DNA of 64,000 bases from Sediminibacter sp. Hel_I_10 (GTDB lineage Bacteria; Bacteroidota; Bacteroidia; Flavobacteriales; Flavobacteriaceae): positions 62,001 through 126,000 of the forward strand of contig NZ_JHZX01000001.1 in the NCBI RefSeq assembly GCF_000688335.1. The letters are read 5' to 3'. Below are positions 27,153 through 36,307 of the stretch, one piece after another. Every line of letters begins with the position of its first letter. Position 1 is the first letter of the stretch. The position numbers were made by a program, and so were the translations under genes. The notes beneath the pieces were generated by a model. That model ran no database searches and was not told the DNA's origin. It saw nothing but the letters and a program-made list of their open reading frames with translations.

Positions 27153-28214
27153 CTAAGCCTCTTGCTTTCTTAGTAATGTGTAATCGGCCAAAACCAATGC
27201 TGCCATAGCTTCCACGATGGGGATTGCTCTAGGCACTACACAGGGATCATGCCTACCTTTACCCTGCATTTCAACAATATTGCCGTCACTATCTAGAGTG
27301 TCTTGTTTTTGAATAACTGTAGCAACTGGCTTAAAAGCGACTCTAAAATAAATGTCCATCCCGTTAGAAATACCACCTTGCACCCCTCCAGAATGGTTGG
27401 TTTTAGTAGAGCCGTCTTGGTTAAATAGGTCATTATGCTCAGAACCTTTTAAGCTTGCCCCTTCAAAACCACTACCATATTCAAACCCTTTTACAGCATT
27501 GATTGATAGCATGGCCTTCCCTAACTCTGCATGTAATTTATCAAATACAGGCTCCCCAAGACCTACCGGTACATTTTGAATGACACAAGTAATAATACCC
27601 CCAACAGTATCACCATCTTTCTTAATCGCTTTTATTTTAGAAATCATTTGTTCTGCAACCATCGCATCTGGACAACGAACCGTGTTACTTTCTATTTGAG
27701 AAAAGTCTAAGTCCTGATAGGGTTTTTCTAGATGAATGTCACCAACTGAAGAGGTAAAGGCGTTAATTTTTATCTTTGAAATCATTTGCTTGGCAATAGC
27801 GCCTGCGACAACGCGACATGCCGTTTCTCTGGCAGAACTGCGCCCGCCTCCTCGATAATCTCTAACACCGTATTTTTTCTCGTAAGTATAATCGGCATGG
27901 CTGGGACGGTAAACCTCTTTGATATGCGAATAATCCCTAGATTTTTGATTGGTATTTTCAATCGTAAAACCAATGGGAGTTCCTGTTGTTACGCCTTCAA
28001 AAACCCCAGATAGAAATACCACGCTATCTGGCTCTTTACGTTGAGTTACAATATCAGACTGACCTGGTTTTCTGCGATTCATTTCATTTTGAATGGCCTC
28101 AAAGTCCAACTTTAACCCAGCTGGGCAACCATCTATAATACCGCCAATTGCTGCGCCATGAGACTCTCCAAAGGTGGTGAGCTTAAATAATTTTCCGAAG
28201 GAATTTCCTGCCAT
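27153..28214 (-). CDS. aroC: Chorismate synthase
   Basis: Converts 5-enolpyruvylshikimate-3-phosphate to chorismate with reduced FMN, the last shared step of aromatic synthesis. It opens [14 protein letters not shown] and contains [33 protein letters not shown] and [18 protein letters not shown]. At 353 residues it is full length. The product feeds MenF, encoded at 11988-13121. The gene 3' to it is a symporter, 81 bases away. Confidence 0.97.
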   Translation of the reverse strand: MAGNSFGKLFKLTTFGESHGAAIGGIIDGCPAGLKLDFEAIQNEMNRRKPGQSDIVTQRKEPDSVVFLSGVFEGVTTGTPIGFTIENTNQKSRDYSHIKEVYRPSHADYTYEKKYGVRDYRGGGRSSARETACRVVAGAIAKQMISKIKINAFTSSVGDIHLEKPYQDLDFSQIESNTVRCPDAMVAEQMISKIKAIKKDGDTVGGIITCVIQNVPVGLGEPVFDKLHAELGKAMLSINAVKGFEYGSGFEGASLKGSEHNDLFNQDGSTKTNHSGGVQGGISNGMDIYFRVAFKPVATVIQKQDTLDSDGNIVEMQGKGRHDPCVVPRAIPIVEAMAALVLADYTLLRKQEA

Positions 28215-28399
28215 ACCTGCTATTTTTAGCTAAAATAACCTTAAAAACACAGAATTAAAAACCGAAATCCATAAACGAACAATCTCGGCTTATAAATCGA
28301 GTAACATTAGCTTAACAATTTGCTCATTGTTTGTTAATTAGGAAAATATCTCTAAGTCAAATTGAATCAATTTATTTGTAGTTATAAAACCAGAAGTTC

Positions 28400-29269
28400 T
28401 TGAAAAACAGGAGAAAAGTTGAAATAGCAGTCATATCAGACGTTCACCTTGGTACATACGGGTGTCACGCCAAACAACTATTAACTTATCTCAACAGCAT
28501 ACAGCCTAAAAAAATGATTCTTAACGGTGATATTATCGACATTTGGCAGTTCAATAAGCGCTACTTTCCAAAATCCCATTTAAGAGTCATCAAAAAAATC
28601 ATGGACATGTCTGCTGACGGTGTAGAAATTATTTACATCACAGGAAACCACGATGAAATGTTACGGAAATTTAGCGACATGACTATTGGCAACATCTCCA
28701 TTGTAGATAAAATTGTACTAGAACTTGATGGTAAAAAAGCGTGGTTCTTTCACGGTGATGTGTTTGACGTCTCTATTCAAAATGCCAAGTGGCTTGCAAA
28801 ACTCGGCGGCTATGGCTATGACTTCCTTATCCTACTTAATCGTCTTGTTAACTGGTGCCTAGATAAAATGGGCAAAGAAAAGTATTCACTTTCAAAGAAG
28901 ATTAAAAACGGTGTAAAAGGCGCTATAAAATACATCAATGACTTTGAAAAAGTAGCCTCTGACCTCGCTATTGAAAACGGTTATGATTATGTAATTTGCG
29001 GACATATCCATCAGCCCAAAATGGTGACCATGCAAAACAAATGGGGCAAGACCACCTATTTAAACTCTGGAGATTGGATCGAAAATTTCACTGCTTTAGA
29101 ATATCAATTTAAGCGTTGGAAAATCTACAATTATAACAATGATAAGTTAAGAGCCTTTTACGCAGACGAAGACATTAAGGATATGAACGTCAAAGATCTT
29201 ATTGCTGCCATTACCGTGGTTCAACCTGAACAAAAGAAAAAGAAAAAAAAGAAAGCAAAGCTAGATTAA
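28400..29269 (+). CDS. Calcineurin-type metallophosphoesterase, LpxH-like
   Basis: A 289-residue binuclear metal phosphatase. Ligand motifs are SDVHLG (Asp14, His16), NGDIID (Asp44), GNHDE (near 82), FFHGD and GHIHQPK. This order and length match UDP-2,3-diacylglucosamine diphosphatase-like proteins of Bacteroidota, which act in lipid A synthesis; the assignment is by family resemblance. The C-terminus is a run of lysines. The start is a TTG at 28400. Its end overlaps the converging dehydrogenase gene by 9 bases. Confidence 0.82.
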   Translation: MKNRRKVEIAVISDVHLGTYGCHAKQLLTYLNSIQPKKMILNGDIIDIWQFNKRYFPKSHLRVIKKIMDMSADGVEIIYITGNHDEMLRKFSDMTIGNISIVDKIVLELDGKKAWFFHGDVFDVSIQNAKWLAKLGGYGYDFLILLNRLVNWCLDKMGKEKYSLSKKIKNGVKGAIKYINDFEKVASDLAIENGYDYVICGHIHQPKMVTMQNKWGKTTYLNSGDWIENFTALEYQFKRWKIYNYNNDKLRAFYADEDIKDMNVKDLIAAITVVQPEQKKKKKKKAKLD

Positions 29270-32188
29270 GGCTTTTCGTAAAATACTTATAGGGTGCAGC
29301 GCCTCTCTTCCTGTGCCATCTTTAATTTGATGCCTACAACTCGTCCCATTGGCAGCTATGAGAACCTCCTCTTCTGCCTTTCTTATTGCAGGAAACAGCG
29401 TTTGCTCACCGATCTGCATACTCACTTCATAATGCTCCTTTTCATAACCAAAACTACCTGCCATTCCGCAACAACCACTCGGGATGATGGTAACACTGTA
29501 GTTTGAAGGAAGACTTAACATCGCAAAACTTGACTTTTGGTTGACCATCGCTTTTTGATGACAATGGCCGTGAAATTTTATCTTTTTTGTTTCTGAAGAA
29601 AATTGTTCAGGCTGAATGTGACCTAATTTTATTTCAGATTGAATGAATTCTTCAATTAAGAACGTGTGCTTTGCAATGTGCACCGCAGAAGTCTTATCAT
29701 CAGCGAGACGTAAATATTCATCCTTAAAGGTTAAAATAGCTGAAGGCTCAATACCAATTAGCGGCGCATTTTCTGAAATCAATCCTTTAAAAATAGACAC
29801 ATTCGCATTAGCTACTTTTTTAGCTTGTTCTAATAATCCTTTTGACAAAAAGGACCGACCTGATTCGTTGTGCTTCACCAACCTCACGTCATAATTTAAA
29901 CGGGCTAATAGCTCAATGGCATCAATGCCAATATTTGTGTCTAAATGGTTGGTAAATTCATCAACAAAAAGATAAACTGTTTTTACGTACTCGTCTCTAT
30001 ATATTTGATTAATATGCTTTTTATGCCATTTATATAAACTTTCAGTTGAAACTAAAGGCAAGGTCCGTTGAGAAGCAATGTCAAACGATTTTTTTAAAGA
30101 ATTACTAGTAATCGAATTAGAAAAAACGAAATTTGTGAGTGCCGGGATCAGACTCCCTAACGCATTTAATCTATTATTATAAGCAAAGAGTTTTGTACGC
30201 CAACTCATGCCGTTTGATTTTTGGTATTGATATTGAAACTCAGCCTTCAAACTCGCCACGTCCACACTACTAGGACACTCTGTTGCACAGGCCTTACAGC
30301 TCAAACAAAGGTCAAATACGTCTTTTAATTCTTCATGATCAAACTTATTGGCTTTATCAGACCTCGTCAAGAACTCCCGTAAGGCATTGGCTCTCGCTCT
30401 TGTAGTATCTTTTTCATTTCTTGTGGCTCTGTAACTAGGGCACATCGTACCCCCAAATTCAGGTAATTTCCTGCAATCTCCTGAACCGTTGCATTTCTCC
30501 GCCTCTCTTAAAATACCTTTAGAAGAAGAAAAATCCATTAGCGTTTCTATATCAGGCTCAACGCGATCTGGAGTATAGCGAAAAGCAGCATCCATAGGGA
30601 AAGCATCTACTATTTTACCGGGATTAAAAATGTTCTCAGGATCAAAAGCCGCTTTTATTCTCTTTAAAATGGCATAATTAGCATCTCCAATCATCATTGG
30701 TATAAACTCAGCTCTCACAATACCGTCGCCATGCTCACCACTCATAGAGCCGCCATATTGCTTCACCAAATGCGCAACATCTGTGGTTATTTTCCTGAAT
30801 TTGACCACGTCGGCTCCTTTTTTAAGATTGAGTATGGGTCTTAAATGCAACTCACCAGCACCAGCGTGGGCATAATAAACGGGCCTTTGCTTATAAGTAG
30901 TCATCAATTTTGAAAAATCGGCAATATAATTTGATAAATCTGGCAATGCTACAGCCGTATCCTCAATGCAAGCCACAGCTTTCTCATCTCCAATCATATT
31001 ACCTAAAAGACCAAGCCCCGCTTTTCGAAGATCCATTGCTTTATCAATATCCGCCCCTTCAAGCACTGGAGCGGCATAACTCAATTGCGACTCGTGCAGA
31101 CTTGTCAATAATTCAGCAGAGCGCTTAGCTGTATCCGTTTTAGATGTTCCTCGGATTTCGCATAGTAAAATAGCCTGCGGATCTCCCTCCACAAACTCAC
31201 GATTGACTTGCTGGGCCTTATTGTGTTTTGTGAGATCAAGAATGGTTTTATCCATCATCTCACAACCGTATAAATCATGCTGCATTACCAATGCTACCGA
31301 CGTTAAACAATCTTCAATACTTCGGAAATGAGCTGCCACAATTAAGGTTTCCGAAGGTGGTAACTCATCAAGCTTCAACGTGATCTGAGTAGTAAATGCA
31401 AGTGTTCCTTCACTTCCAGCAAGCAATGCACACATGTTAAAAGGGCTTTCTTCAGTTGAGAATGCACTAGTTTTGATAAGCTCATCAATAGCATACCCTG
31501 TATTTCTTCTATGAATCTCTGATTTGGGAAATTGAGACCGAATTTGATTTTGGACCGTTTCCGAAGACAACTCTGTTTTTAAAACCTTGTAGACATGACC
31601 CTCCATGGTTTTGAGTTCTGTTTTTGCTTCAAACTCTACAGCAGATAAGTCAGAAAAAACAACCTCAGTTCCGTCCGCCATTAAGGTGTGTAATTTCAAA
31701 ACTTTATCCCGCGTCACCCCGAATTTAATTGAAGTGGTGCCAGAGGAATTATTTCCAACCATACCTCCTATCATACAACGATTGGACGTCGAGGTATTGG
31801 GCCCGAAAAACAAACCGAATGGCTTTAAATAACTGTTTAGCTCGTCACGAACAACACCAGGCTGTACCGTTACAGTTTTTTCTTTCTCATTGATATCTAG
31901 AATCCTGTTGAAGTATTTAGAGGTGTCCACTATAATCCCCCTACCCACACACTGCCCTGCTAGTGAAGTGCCAGCAGTTCTTGGAATTAGGGAGACACGG
32001 TGTTGCGTCGCAAAATCGATAAGCTGCTTCAAATCAGACGTACTCTTCGGAACAGCCACCGCCAAGGGCATCATTCGATAAACCGATGCGTCTGTGGCAT
32101 ATAACGACCTCATTAAATCATCTACAAACAATTCTCCTGACAGGTTAGCCTCAAGCTCTTGTAGCGCAACGTTGATTTCCTTTGACAT
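29261..32188 (-). CDS. FAD-linked oxidase fused to Fe-S/CCG dehydrogenase (D-lactate/glycolate type)
   Basis: A 975-residue fusion. The N-terminal part is a PCMH-type FAD domain (LIPRTAGTSLAGQCVGRGI, MIGGMVGNNSSGTTSIKFG), followed by the FAD-oxidase C domain (GSMSGEHGDGIVR). Near residue 628 a 4Fe-4S ferredoxin motif CLSCKACATECP appears, and the C-terminal CCG-type part has HGHCHQKAM and SGCCGMAGSFGYE. It corresponds to GlcD plus GlcF-like halves, as in YdiJ-type D-2-hydroxyacid dehydrogenases feeding the quinone pool. The substrate is inferred only to class. Confidence 0.87.
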   Translation of the reverse strand: MSKEINVALQELEANLSGELFVDDLMRSLYATDASVYRMMPLAVAVPKSTSDLKQLIDFATQHRVSLIPRTAGTSLAGQCVGRGIIVDTSKYFNRILDINEKEKTVTVQPGVVRDELNSYLKPFGLFFGPNTSTSNRCMIGGMVGNNSSGTTSIKFGVTRDKVLKLHTLMADGTEVVFSDLSAVEFEAKTELKTMEGHVYKVLKTELSSETVQNQIRSQFPKSEIHRRNTGYAIDELIKTSAFSTEESPFNMCALLAGSEGTLAFTTQITLKLDELPPSETLIVAAHFRSIEDCLTSVALVMQHDLYGCEMMDKTILDLTKHNKAQQVNREFVEGDPQAILLCEIRGTSKTDTAKRSAELLTSLHESQLSYAAPVLEGADIDKAMDLRKAGLGLLGNMIGDEKAVACIEDTAVALPDLSNYIADFSKLMTTYKQRPVYYAHAGAGELHLRPILNLKKGADVVKFRKITTDVAHLVKQYGGSMSGEHGDGIVRAEFIPMMIGDANYAILKRIKAAFDPENIFNPGKIVDAFPMDAAFRYTPDRVEPDIETLMDFSSSKGILREAEKCNGSGDCRKLPEFGGTMCPSYRATRNEKDTTRARANALREFLTRSDKANKFDHEELKDVFDLCLSCKACATECPSSVDVASLKAEFQYQYQKSNGMSWRTKLFAYNNRLNALGSLIPALTNFVFSNSITSNSLKKSFDIASQRTLPLVSTESLYKWHKKHINQIYRDEYVKTVYLFVDEFTNHLDTNIGIDAIELLARLNYDVRLVKHNESGRSFLSKGLLEQAKKVANANVSIFKGLISENAPLIGIEPSAILTFKDEYLRLADDKTSAVHIAKHTFLIEEFIQSEIKLGHIQPEQFSSETKKIKFHGHCHQKAMVNQKSSFAMLSLPSNYSVTIIPSGCCGMAGSFGYEKEHYEVSMQIGEQTLFPAIRKAEEEVLIAANGTSCRHQIKDGTGREALHPISILRKALI

Positions 32189-32327
32189 TTGAGTTAATAC
32201 TTACTTGAAAATTGTTATAAAATTGTCTTAAAAACAATCAACCTCATTAATTTTAACATAGTTTTGATCCGTTAAAAATGACGACGACCATTCGTTGTCA
32301 ATATAAGTTAAATATAAATTCAACAAT

Positions 32328-32828
32328 ATGAAAAAAGTAATTTTATTAACCATGACCGTTCTTGGTTTTACATTAATGTCTAACGCTCAAGAGATCTCTG
32401 AAAACGCGATAGGACTACGTTTAGGTGATAGTGATGGTTTTGGAGCAGAAGTATCTTACCAAAGAGGTTTAGGCGATAATAATCGTTTAGAATTTGATTT
32501 AGGATTAAGAAGCGGTAAAAATTATGACGGCTTTAAATTAGCAGGTTTATACCAATGGGTATGGAACATTGATGGCGGATTTAACTGGTATGCTGGAGCC
32601 GGCGCAGGTTTAGCATCATACAGCTTTGACAAAGATGATCGTTTTGATAGAAATGATGATAGCCAAACATTTGTATTTGCTGCTGGTGACGTTGGTATTG
32701 AATACAATTTTGATATCCCATTACTATTGTCTCTTGACTTTAGACCTGAGATAGGCTTTGGTGACGGCAATTACGGTAACGATGATCTTGACTTCGATAT
32801 CGCTTTAGGGATTAGATATCAATTCTAG
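32328..32828 (+). CDS. Outer-membrane beta-barrel protein
   Basis: A 166-residue protein with a signal peptide (MKKVILLTMTVLGFTLMSNAQ) and a body of alternating Gly and aromatic strands, ending in LGIRYQF, the terminal aromatic expected by the barrel assembly machinery. Several Asp-rich turns such as FDKDDRFDRNDD are likely extracellular loops. A small eight-stranded barrel of the OmpX/OmpW size is inferred. Monocistronic with a strong terminator. Confidence 0.82.
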   Translation: MKKVILLTMTVLGFTLMSNAQEISENAIGLRLGDSDGFGAEVSYQRGLGDNNRLEFDLGLRSGKNYDGFKLAGLYQWVWNIDGGFNWYAGAGAGLASYSFDKDDRFDRNDDSQTFVFAAGDVGIEYNFDIPLLLSLDFRPEIGFGDGNYGNDDLDFDIALGIRYQF

Positions 32829-32854
32829 TCACAAAAGACATAAAGCAAATAAAA

Positions 32855-32882
32855 AAGCCACCCCTATCGGGTGACTTTTTTT
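32855..32882. terminator. Bidirectional terminator
   Basis: AGCCACCC and GGGTGACT pair with one mismatch around CTATC. An A-run on the left and a T-run on the right serve both the barrel gene and the converging DinB-like gene. Confidence 0.78.
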
Positions 32883-32884
32883 AT

Positions 32885-33406
32885 TTAAAGATATTTTTCT
32901 TTTATAATTTGGCAATGATGCATCTCATGACCAATAATGATAAAACCACAAGCCCTTACCGACAAACTGTTGTTACTTGCTGTCCCCATCTTTAATAACA
33001 TATCTGCACTAAAGCTGTTAAACAGCATTAGCGTCGATAAACGCACCGCCTTATACTCGTTAACGAGATCATGCATAGAACGATCATTAGCGTCACAATT
33101 TACTACATAAGCCTCATGATCAAAGCCAGGAAAGAGCGTTTGATCACCTCTCGAAATGCATAATGCTCGATACCCAAAAACACGTTCGGTATCTATAAGA
33201 TGCTGCAAGATTTCTTTAATTGTCCATTTACCTTCAGCATAACTAAAGTTAAGTTTATCCTCGGGAACACCCTCAAAAAATTTAATTGTATCGTTGCCTT
33301 TTACCTTTAAGCCTTCATACAGATCAAGGCTTCCAGTTCTTTGAATATAAGATTGGTAAAATAAATTATATTCGTCATTGTTTAAATCATCTTTTGTCAT
33401 CATCAA
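32885..33406 (-). CDS. DinB-like metal-binding four-helix protein
   Basis: A 173-residue DinB/YfiT-type protein. The three histidines that bind the metal are visible as LQHLIDTER and IGHEMHHCQII. Members include damage-induced proteins and thiol-dependent S-transferases; which applies here is unknown. It lies 75 bases downstream of the Lrp gene but is separated from it by a terminator. Confidence 0.8.
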   Translation of the reverse strand: MMMTKDDLNNDEYNLFYQSYIQRTGSLDLYEGLKVKGNDTIKFFEGVPEDKLNFSYAEGKWTIKEILQHLIDTERVFGYRALCISRGDQTLFPGFDHEAYVVNCDANDRSMHDLVNEYKAVRLSTLMLFNSFSADMLLKMGTASNNSLSVRACGFIIIGHEMHHCQIIKEKYL

Positions 33407-33426
33407 CTCAATTTATTAAAAAACAA

Positions 33427-33458
33427 AAAACCCTTTAACACGAATGAAAAAGGGTTTT
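33427..33458 (-). terminator. Terminator of the Lrp-type gene
   Basis: AAAACCCTTT (33427-33436) pairs with AAAGGGTTTT (33449-33458). On the minus strand the stem is followed by a T-rich run. Confidence 0.7.
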
Positions 33459-33480
33459 AATACGTTATATATTCTCAATG

Positions 33481-33960
33481 CTATAGGTCATTAAAAATGG
33501 TATGCATCAAACGTTTTTTATCGTTGATACTTTCCTCCATAGAGATCATTGTTTCGGTTCTGTAGATACCTTCAATATCATCTAACATAAAGATGATATC
33601 CTTAGCATGAGACGTGTTTTTAGCTCTCACTTTACAAAAGATATTGAATTTCCCTGTAGTGATATGCGCAACAGTAACATGAGGAATTTCAGCAATACGT
33701 TCTAAAACGAATTTGGTCTGAGACGTATTATTTAAAAACACGCCAACATATGCAATAAAAGCATAGCCAAGTTTTTTATAATCCAAAGTTAAAGACGACC
33801 CCTTAATGATGCCCGCTTCTTCCATTTTCTTAACTCTCACGTGAACCGTCCCTGCTGAAATCACCAATTTTTTTGCAATATCAGTAAAAGGAATCCTGGT
33901 ATTGTCAATTAACATATCTAAAATCTGATGATCAACGTCATCCAATTTAAATTTTGCCAT
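33481..33960 (-). CDS. Lrp/AsnC-family transcriptional regulator
   Basis: A 159-residue regulator. The N-terminal winged helix-turn-helix reads LDDVDHQILDMLIDNTRIP and IAKKLVISAGTVHVRVKKM. The C-terminal RAM domain has TVAHITTGKFNIFCKV. Lrp-type proteins respond to amino acids as octamers; the ligand here is unknown. A promoter with both elements lies at 33985-34017. The M14 carboxypeptidase gene sits upstream on the same strand. Confidence 0.9.
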   Translation of the reverse strand: MAKFKLDDVDHQILDMLIDNTRIPFTDIAKKLVISAGTVHVRVKKMEEAGIIKGSSLTLDYKKLGYAFIAYVGVFLNNTSQTKFVLERIAEIPHVTVAHITTGKFNIFCKVRAKNTSHAKDIIFMLDDIEGIYRTETMISMEESINDKKRLMHTIFNDL

Positions 33961-33984
33961 TTTTTAGTTTTATTAGATTTTCTA

Positions 33985-34017
33985 CAAAAATAGAGCATTT
34001 TCACTAAAGATATACAA
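33985..34017 (-). promoter_or_regulatory. Promoter of the Lrp-type gene
   Basis: The minus strand reads TTG (34015-34017), a 22-base spacer, then TATTTTTG (33985-33992). The box is 25 bases before the ATG. Confidence 0.55.
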
Positions 34018-34024
34018 CAATAAT

Positions 34025-35164
34025 TCAGATATTTTTTGGTTTTAGTGCGAATTTCTCATTATTCATCATTACGAAATCGATTTCGGAATCCACTTTTAAA
34101 GGCTCTCCAATTCCTGACAAGACCTCTAAACCATTGGCATCGATTTCCATATGACCATAAAAATTACTTAAATCATCAATACGTACCACTTTAGGGCAAA
34201 AATCAACATTGTCAGCCTCCAATCGCTCTTCATATTGTATGGCAATATCTCCAAGTGCCGAATTCCGAATCACAATATCATAAAAACATTTTTCATTATT
34301 AGGAATATCAAAATACCCTTGAACATCACCTTTAAGCGTTTTAGCAATAGCGATATGCCTCACAACTACTAAAAGAGAGTGACAGATAAGCTCACGGGTG
34401 TTTTCTCGAGAATAATCGTTATCCATATGTCCTGCCTCAAACAACACTGTAGGAACATGTAGCGATTGAAAGGTATCACCAACGCAGTTCGCGTTAAATG
34501 AATCATCATAAATACCTACAGAGGCAGGAATCTGCTGTTGAAGCTGAGCATTCATTACAGCTATGAGCTCCATTGCGATTTTTCTTGTTTGCGTGATACT
34601 CCGTAATTCATCCTGTGCGGGAGACAAAAAGGACACGGTTGCAGACTGACCAGTAAGACCTGCACCAAAAATGGTTCGCTGCCCATGCAGATTGAAGCAG
34701 AAATCAGGACTAAAATCATTAAACACCCCTCTAAGAACCTTGCTTTCTGGCTGTGAGAGTTGTTGTGCATCTCGATTTAAGTCTACGCTATTTGCATTTT
34801 CTCGAGTATAAGCTTTTGCTCCATCTGGATTTAAAATAGGAATGATCTTGATTTCACACTGGTCCAGAATTAAATCAGAAACCGCATTATCGCCCTCAAG
34901 AATGTTCAGCAGATCAAATACCGCCTTAGTGGTAGTACTTTCATTACCGTGCATCTGAGACCACATCAATATTTTTTTCGAACCTTTTCCTATGGTTATG
35001 GAAATAATATCTCGACCCTGAACCGATTTTCCTATAACATCAATCTTGCTTTTTTGGATTGCACCGCTAAGCCATTTTTCAATGGAACCGTTATGAATAT
35101 AACGCCCAAAAAGAGAAGGCTCTTTATAGCGCTTGAATAGATTTTTTAATTGCTCTGCGTTCAT
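34025..35164 (-). CDS. M14-family zinc carboxypeptidase, apparently cytoplasmic
   Basis: A 379-residue metallopeptidase. The zinc site is formed by SQMHGNES (His and Glu) and a later His in FNLHGQR, with the catalytic Glu in VLFEAGH and the substrate-binding NPDGAKAYTREN/DLNRDA region. No signal peptide is present, unusual for M14 enzymes and recalling MpaA-type recycling amidases; that role is inference. I chose the ATG at 35164, since the TTG at 35173 would lie only a few bases after the predicted transcript start. It is divergent from the XRE regulator and shares its operator array. Confidence 0.83.
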   Translation of the reverse strand: MNAEQLKNLFKRYKEPSLFGRYIHNGSIEKWLSGAIQKSKIDVIGKSVQGRDIISITIGKGSKKILMWSQMHGNESTTTKAVFDLLNILEGDNAVSDLILDQCEIKIIPILNPDGAKAYTRENANSVDLNRDAQQLSQPESKVLRGVFNDFSPDFCFNLHGQRTIFGAGLTGQSATVSFLSPAQDELRSITQTRKIAMELIAVMNAQLQQQIPASVGIYDDSFNANCVGDTFQSLHVPTVLFEAGHMDNDYSRENTRELICHSLLVVVRHIAIAKTLKGDVQGYFDIPNNEKCFYDIVIRNSALGDIAIQYEERLEADNVDFCPKVVRIDDLSNFYGHMEIDANGLEVLSGIGEPLKVDSEIDFVMMNNEKFALKPKNI

Positions 35165-35179
35165 GTATTTCAATTGAGG

Positions 35180-35191
35180 TTACAAAGGTAA
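35180..35191. promoter_or_regulatory. TTAC-N4-GTAA site 1, overlapping the M14 gene -7 box
   Basis: TTACAAAGGTAA. On the minus strand it contains TACCTTTG (35183-35190), the -7 box of the M14 gene, with a TTG 16 bases upstream at 35207-35209. Binding here would block that promoter. Confidence 0.55.
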
Positions 35192-35203
35192 ACAATTGGA
35201 ATA

Positions 35204-35215
35204 TTACAATTGTAA
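35204..35215. promoter_or_regulatory. TTAC-N4-GTAA site 2, perfect palindrome
   Basis: TTACAATTGTAA is a perfect 12-bp palindrome covering the -33 TTG of the M14 promoter. It lies 24 bases from site 1. Confidence 0.5.
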
Positions 35216-35248
35216 ACATTAAGAAGTGATGCTTCATAGATTAATTAG

Positions 35249-35260
35249 TTACATTTGTAA
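35249..35260. promoter_or_regulatory. TTAC-N4-GTAA site 3, overlapping a plus-strand -7 box
   Basis: TTACATTTGTAA contains TACATTTG (35250-35257), a plus-strand -7 box that would produce a leader of about 195 bases before the XRE gene. Confidence 0.5.
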
Positions 35261-35416
35261 TCATTTTATAGAGGCGTGTTGCACGTAAAACACTAGTGAT
35301 TTAAAATTAACTTATAAAATATTTAAAATCAATATTATATAATACATATTATAAAGTATTAGTTTATTAAAATATAATAGTTTGCAAAGTAAATTTCTTT
35401 TATAATTTAGATATGT

Positions 35417-35428
35417 TTACTTTTGTAA
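35417..35428. promoter_or_regulatory. TTAC-N4-GTAA site 4, overlapping the XRE gene -7 box
   Basis: TTACTTTTGTAA contains TACTTTTG (35418-35425), 33 bases before the ATG at 35458. With its flanks it extends to a 14-bp palindrome TTTAC-N4-GTAAA. Confidence 0.55.
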
Positions 35429-35457
35429 AGGGCTTACCACCAAAAACAGAGTTTACA

Positions 35458-35847
35458 ATGATCAACAACGAAGAATTTATAATTAGGCTTCAAAAAGTGA
35501 TTGATTTTTACGGCGAATCTGCATCCTCTTTTGCTGAAAAAATTGGTGTGCAACGTTCAAGTATTTCACATATTCTTTCGGGCAGAAATAAGCCAAGTTT
35601 AGATTTTGTACTGAAGGTACTTTCCTCCTTTCCTGATGTAGAATTGTATTGGCTGCTAAATGGCAAAGGCACTTTTCCTTCCTCATCAGAAAAGCAAACG
35701 ACCGTAACTCCAGATGCTCCTATTTCCGAAGCACCAAAACCGGTAAAAGAAATGATACCACAAGTTTCAAATTCTGGCGATAGATCTATTGAGCGTATTG
35801 TGATTTTTTACAAAGACGGAACATTTAAAAATTTTGAACAATTTTGA
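35458..35847 (+). CDS. XRE-family helix-turn-helix regulator
   Basis: A 129-residue regulator. The N-terminal HTH reads SASSFAEKIGVQRSSISHIL followed by SGRNKPSLDFV, a classical Cro/C1 type. A Pro/Ser-rich linker leads to a conserved end, ERIVIFYKDGTFKNFEQF. I moved the start to the ATG at 35458, because an upstream in-frame ATG at 35413 lies before the -7 box at 35418-35425. Four copies of TTAC-N4-GTAA upstream suggest that it controls itself and the divergent M14 gene; this is inferred. Confidence 0.85.
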   Translation: MINNEEFIIRLQKVIDFYGESASSFAEKIGVQRSSISHILSGRNKPSLDFVLKVLSSFPDVELYWLLNGKGTFPSSSEKQTTVTPDAPISEAPKPVKEMIPQVSNSGDRSIERIVIFYKDGTFKNFEQF

Positions 35848-35897
35848 TTTGCGTTAGTAATTGAACGCTTTTGATATCTGTGAGTGTATTGTGTTTC

Positions 35898-35905
35898 GTA
35901 ATTTT
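35898..35905 (+). promoter_or_regulatory. -7 box before the lipoprotein-like/TerC pair
   Basis: TAATTTTG, a perfect TAnnTTTG, 14 bases before the ATG at 35920. A TTTG at 35870-35873 is 24 bases upstream, slightly too far for an ideal -33 element. Confidence 0.5.
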
Positions 35906-35919
35906 GCAAAAATGTTTTT

Positions 35920-36306
35920 ATGGAACGAATTGCAACGGGATTAGCGTTACTGCTTTGTTTAAGCTGTTATCAAGTAGAACGCGATTGTTCTGACTTTAAA
36001 ACGGGTACGTTTGAATTTACGTATCAAGTAGACGGCGTTGACAAAAAAGGAGAATTTGTACGAACTGAGGAGCTAAATATCGATTATTACGAGAATAAAG
36101 TAGATTCTGCTTCCGTACGATGGATCAACGACTGTGAGTTTGTATTAACGAAGCTTAACCCCAAAAATAAGTCTGAAGAAAAGGCCATTCACTTCAAAAT
36201 TCTAACCACCAATAAAGATTCATATACCTTTGAATATCAGTTAGCCATGAAAGATCCGTATAAGAAAAAAAGGATAGAAAAGGGTACAGCAACAAAAATC
36301 AAATAA
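35920..36306 (+). CDS. Small exported, probably lipid-anchored protein
   Basis: A 128-residue protein with a short hydrophobic leader ending CLSC (Cys16), a loose lipobox. The body is a beta-rich, charged domain (FKTGTFEFTYQVDG, RWINDCEFVLTKL, YTFEYQLAMKD). I do not recognise the family. It ends 1 base before the TerC gene, so the two are co-transcribed. Confidence 0.7.
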   Translation: MERIATGLALLLCLSCYQVERDCSDFKTGTFEFTYQVDGVDKKGEFVRTEELNIDYYENKVDSASVRWINDCEFVLTKLNPKNKSEEKAIHFKILTTNKDSYTFEYQLAMKDPYKKKRIEKGTATKIK

Positions 36307-36307
36307 T

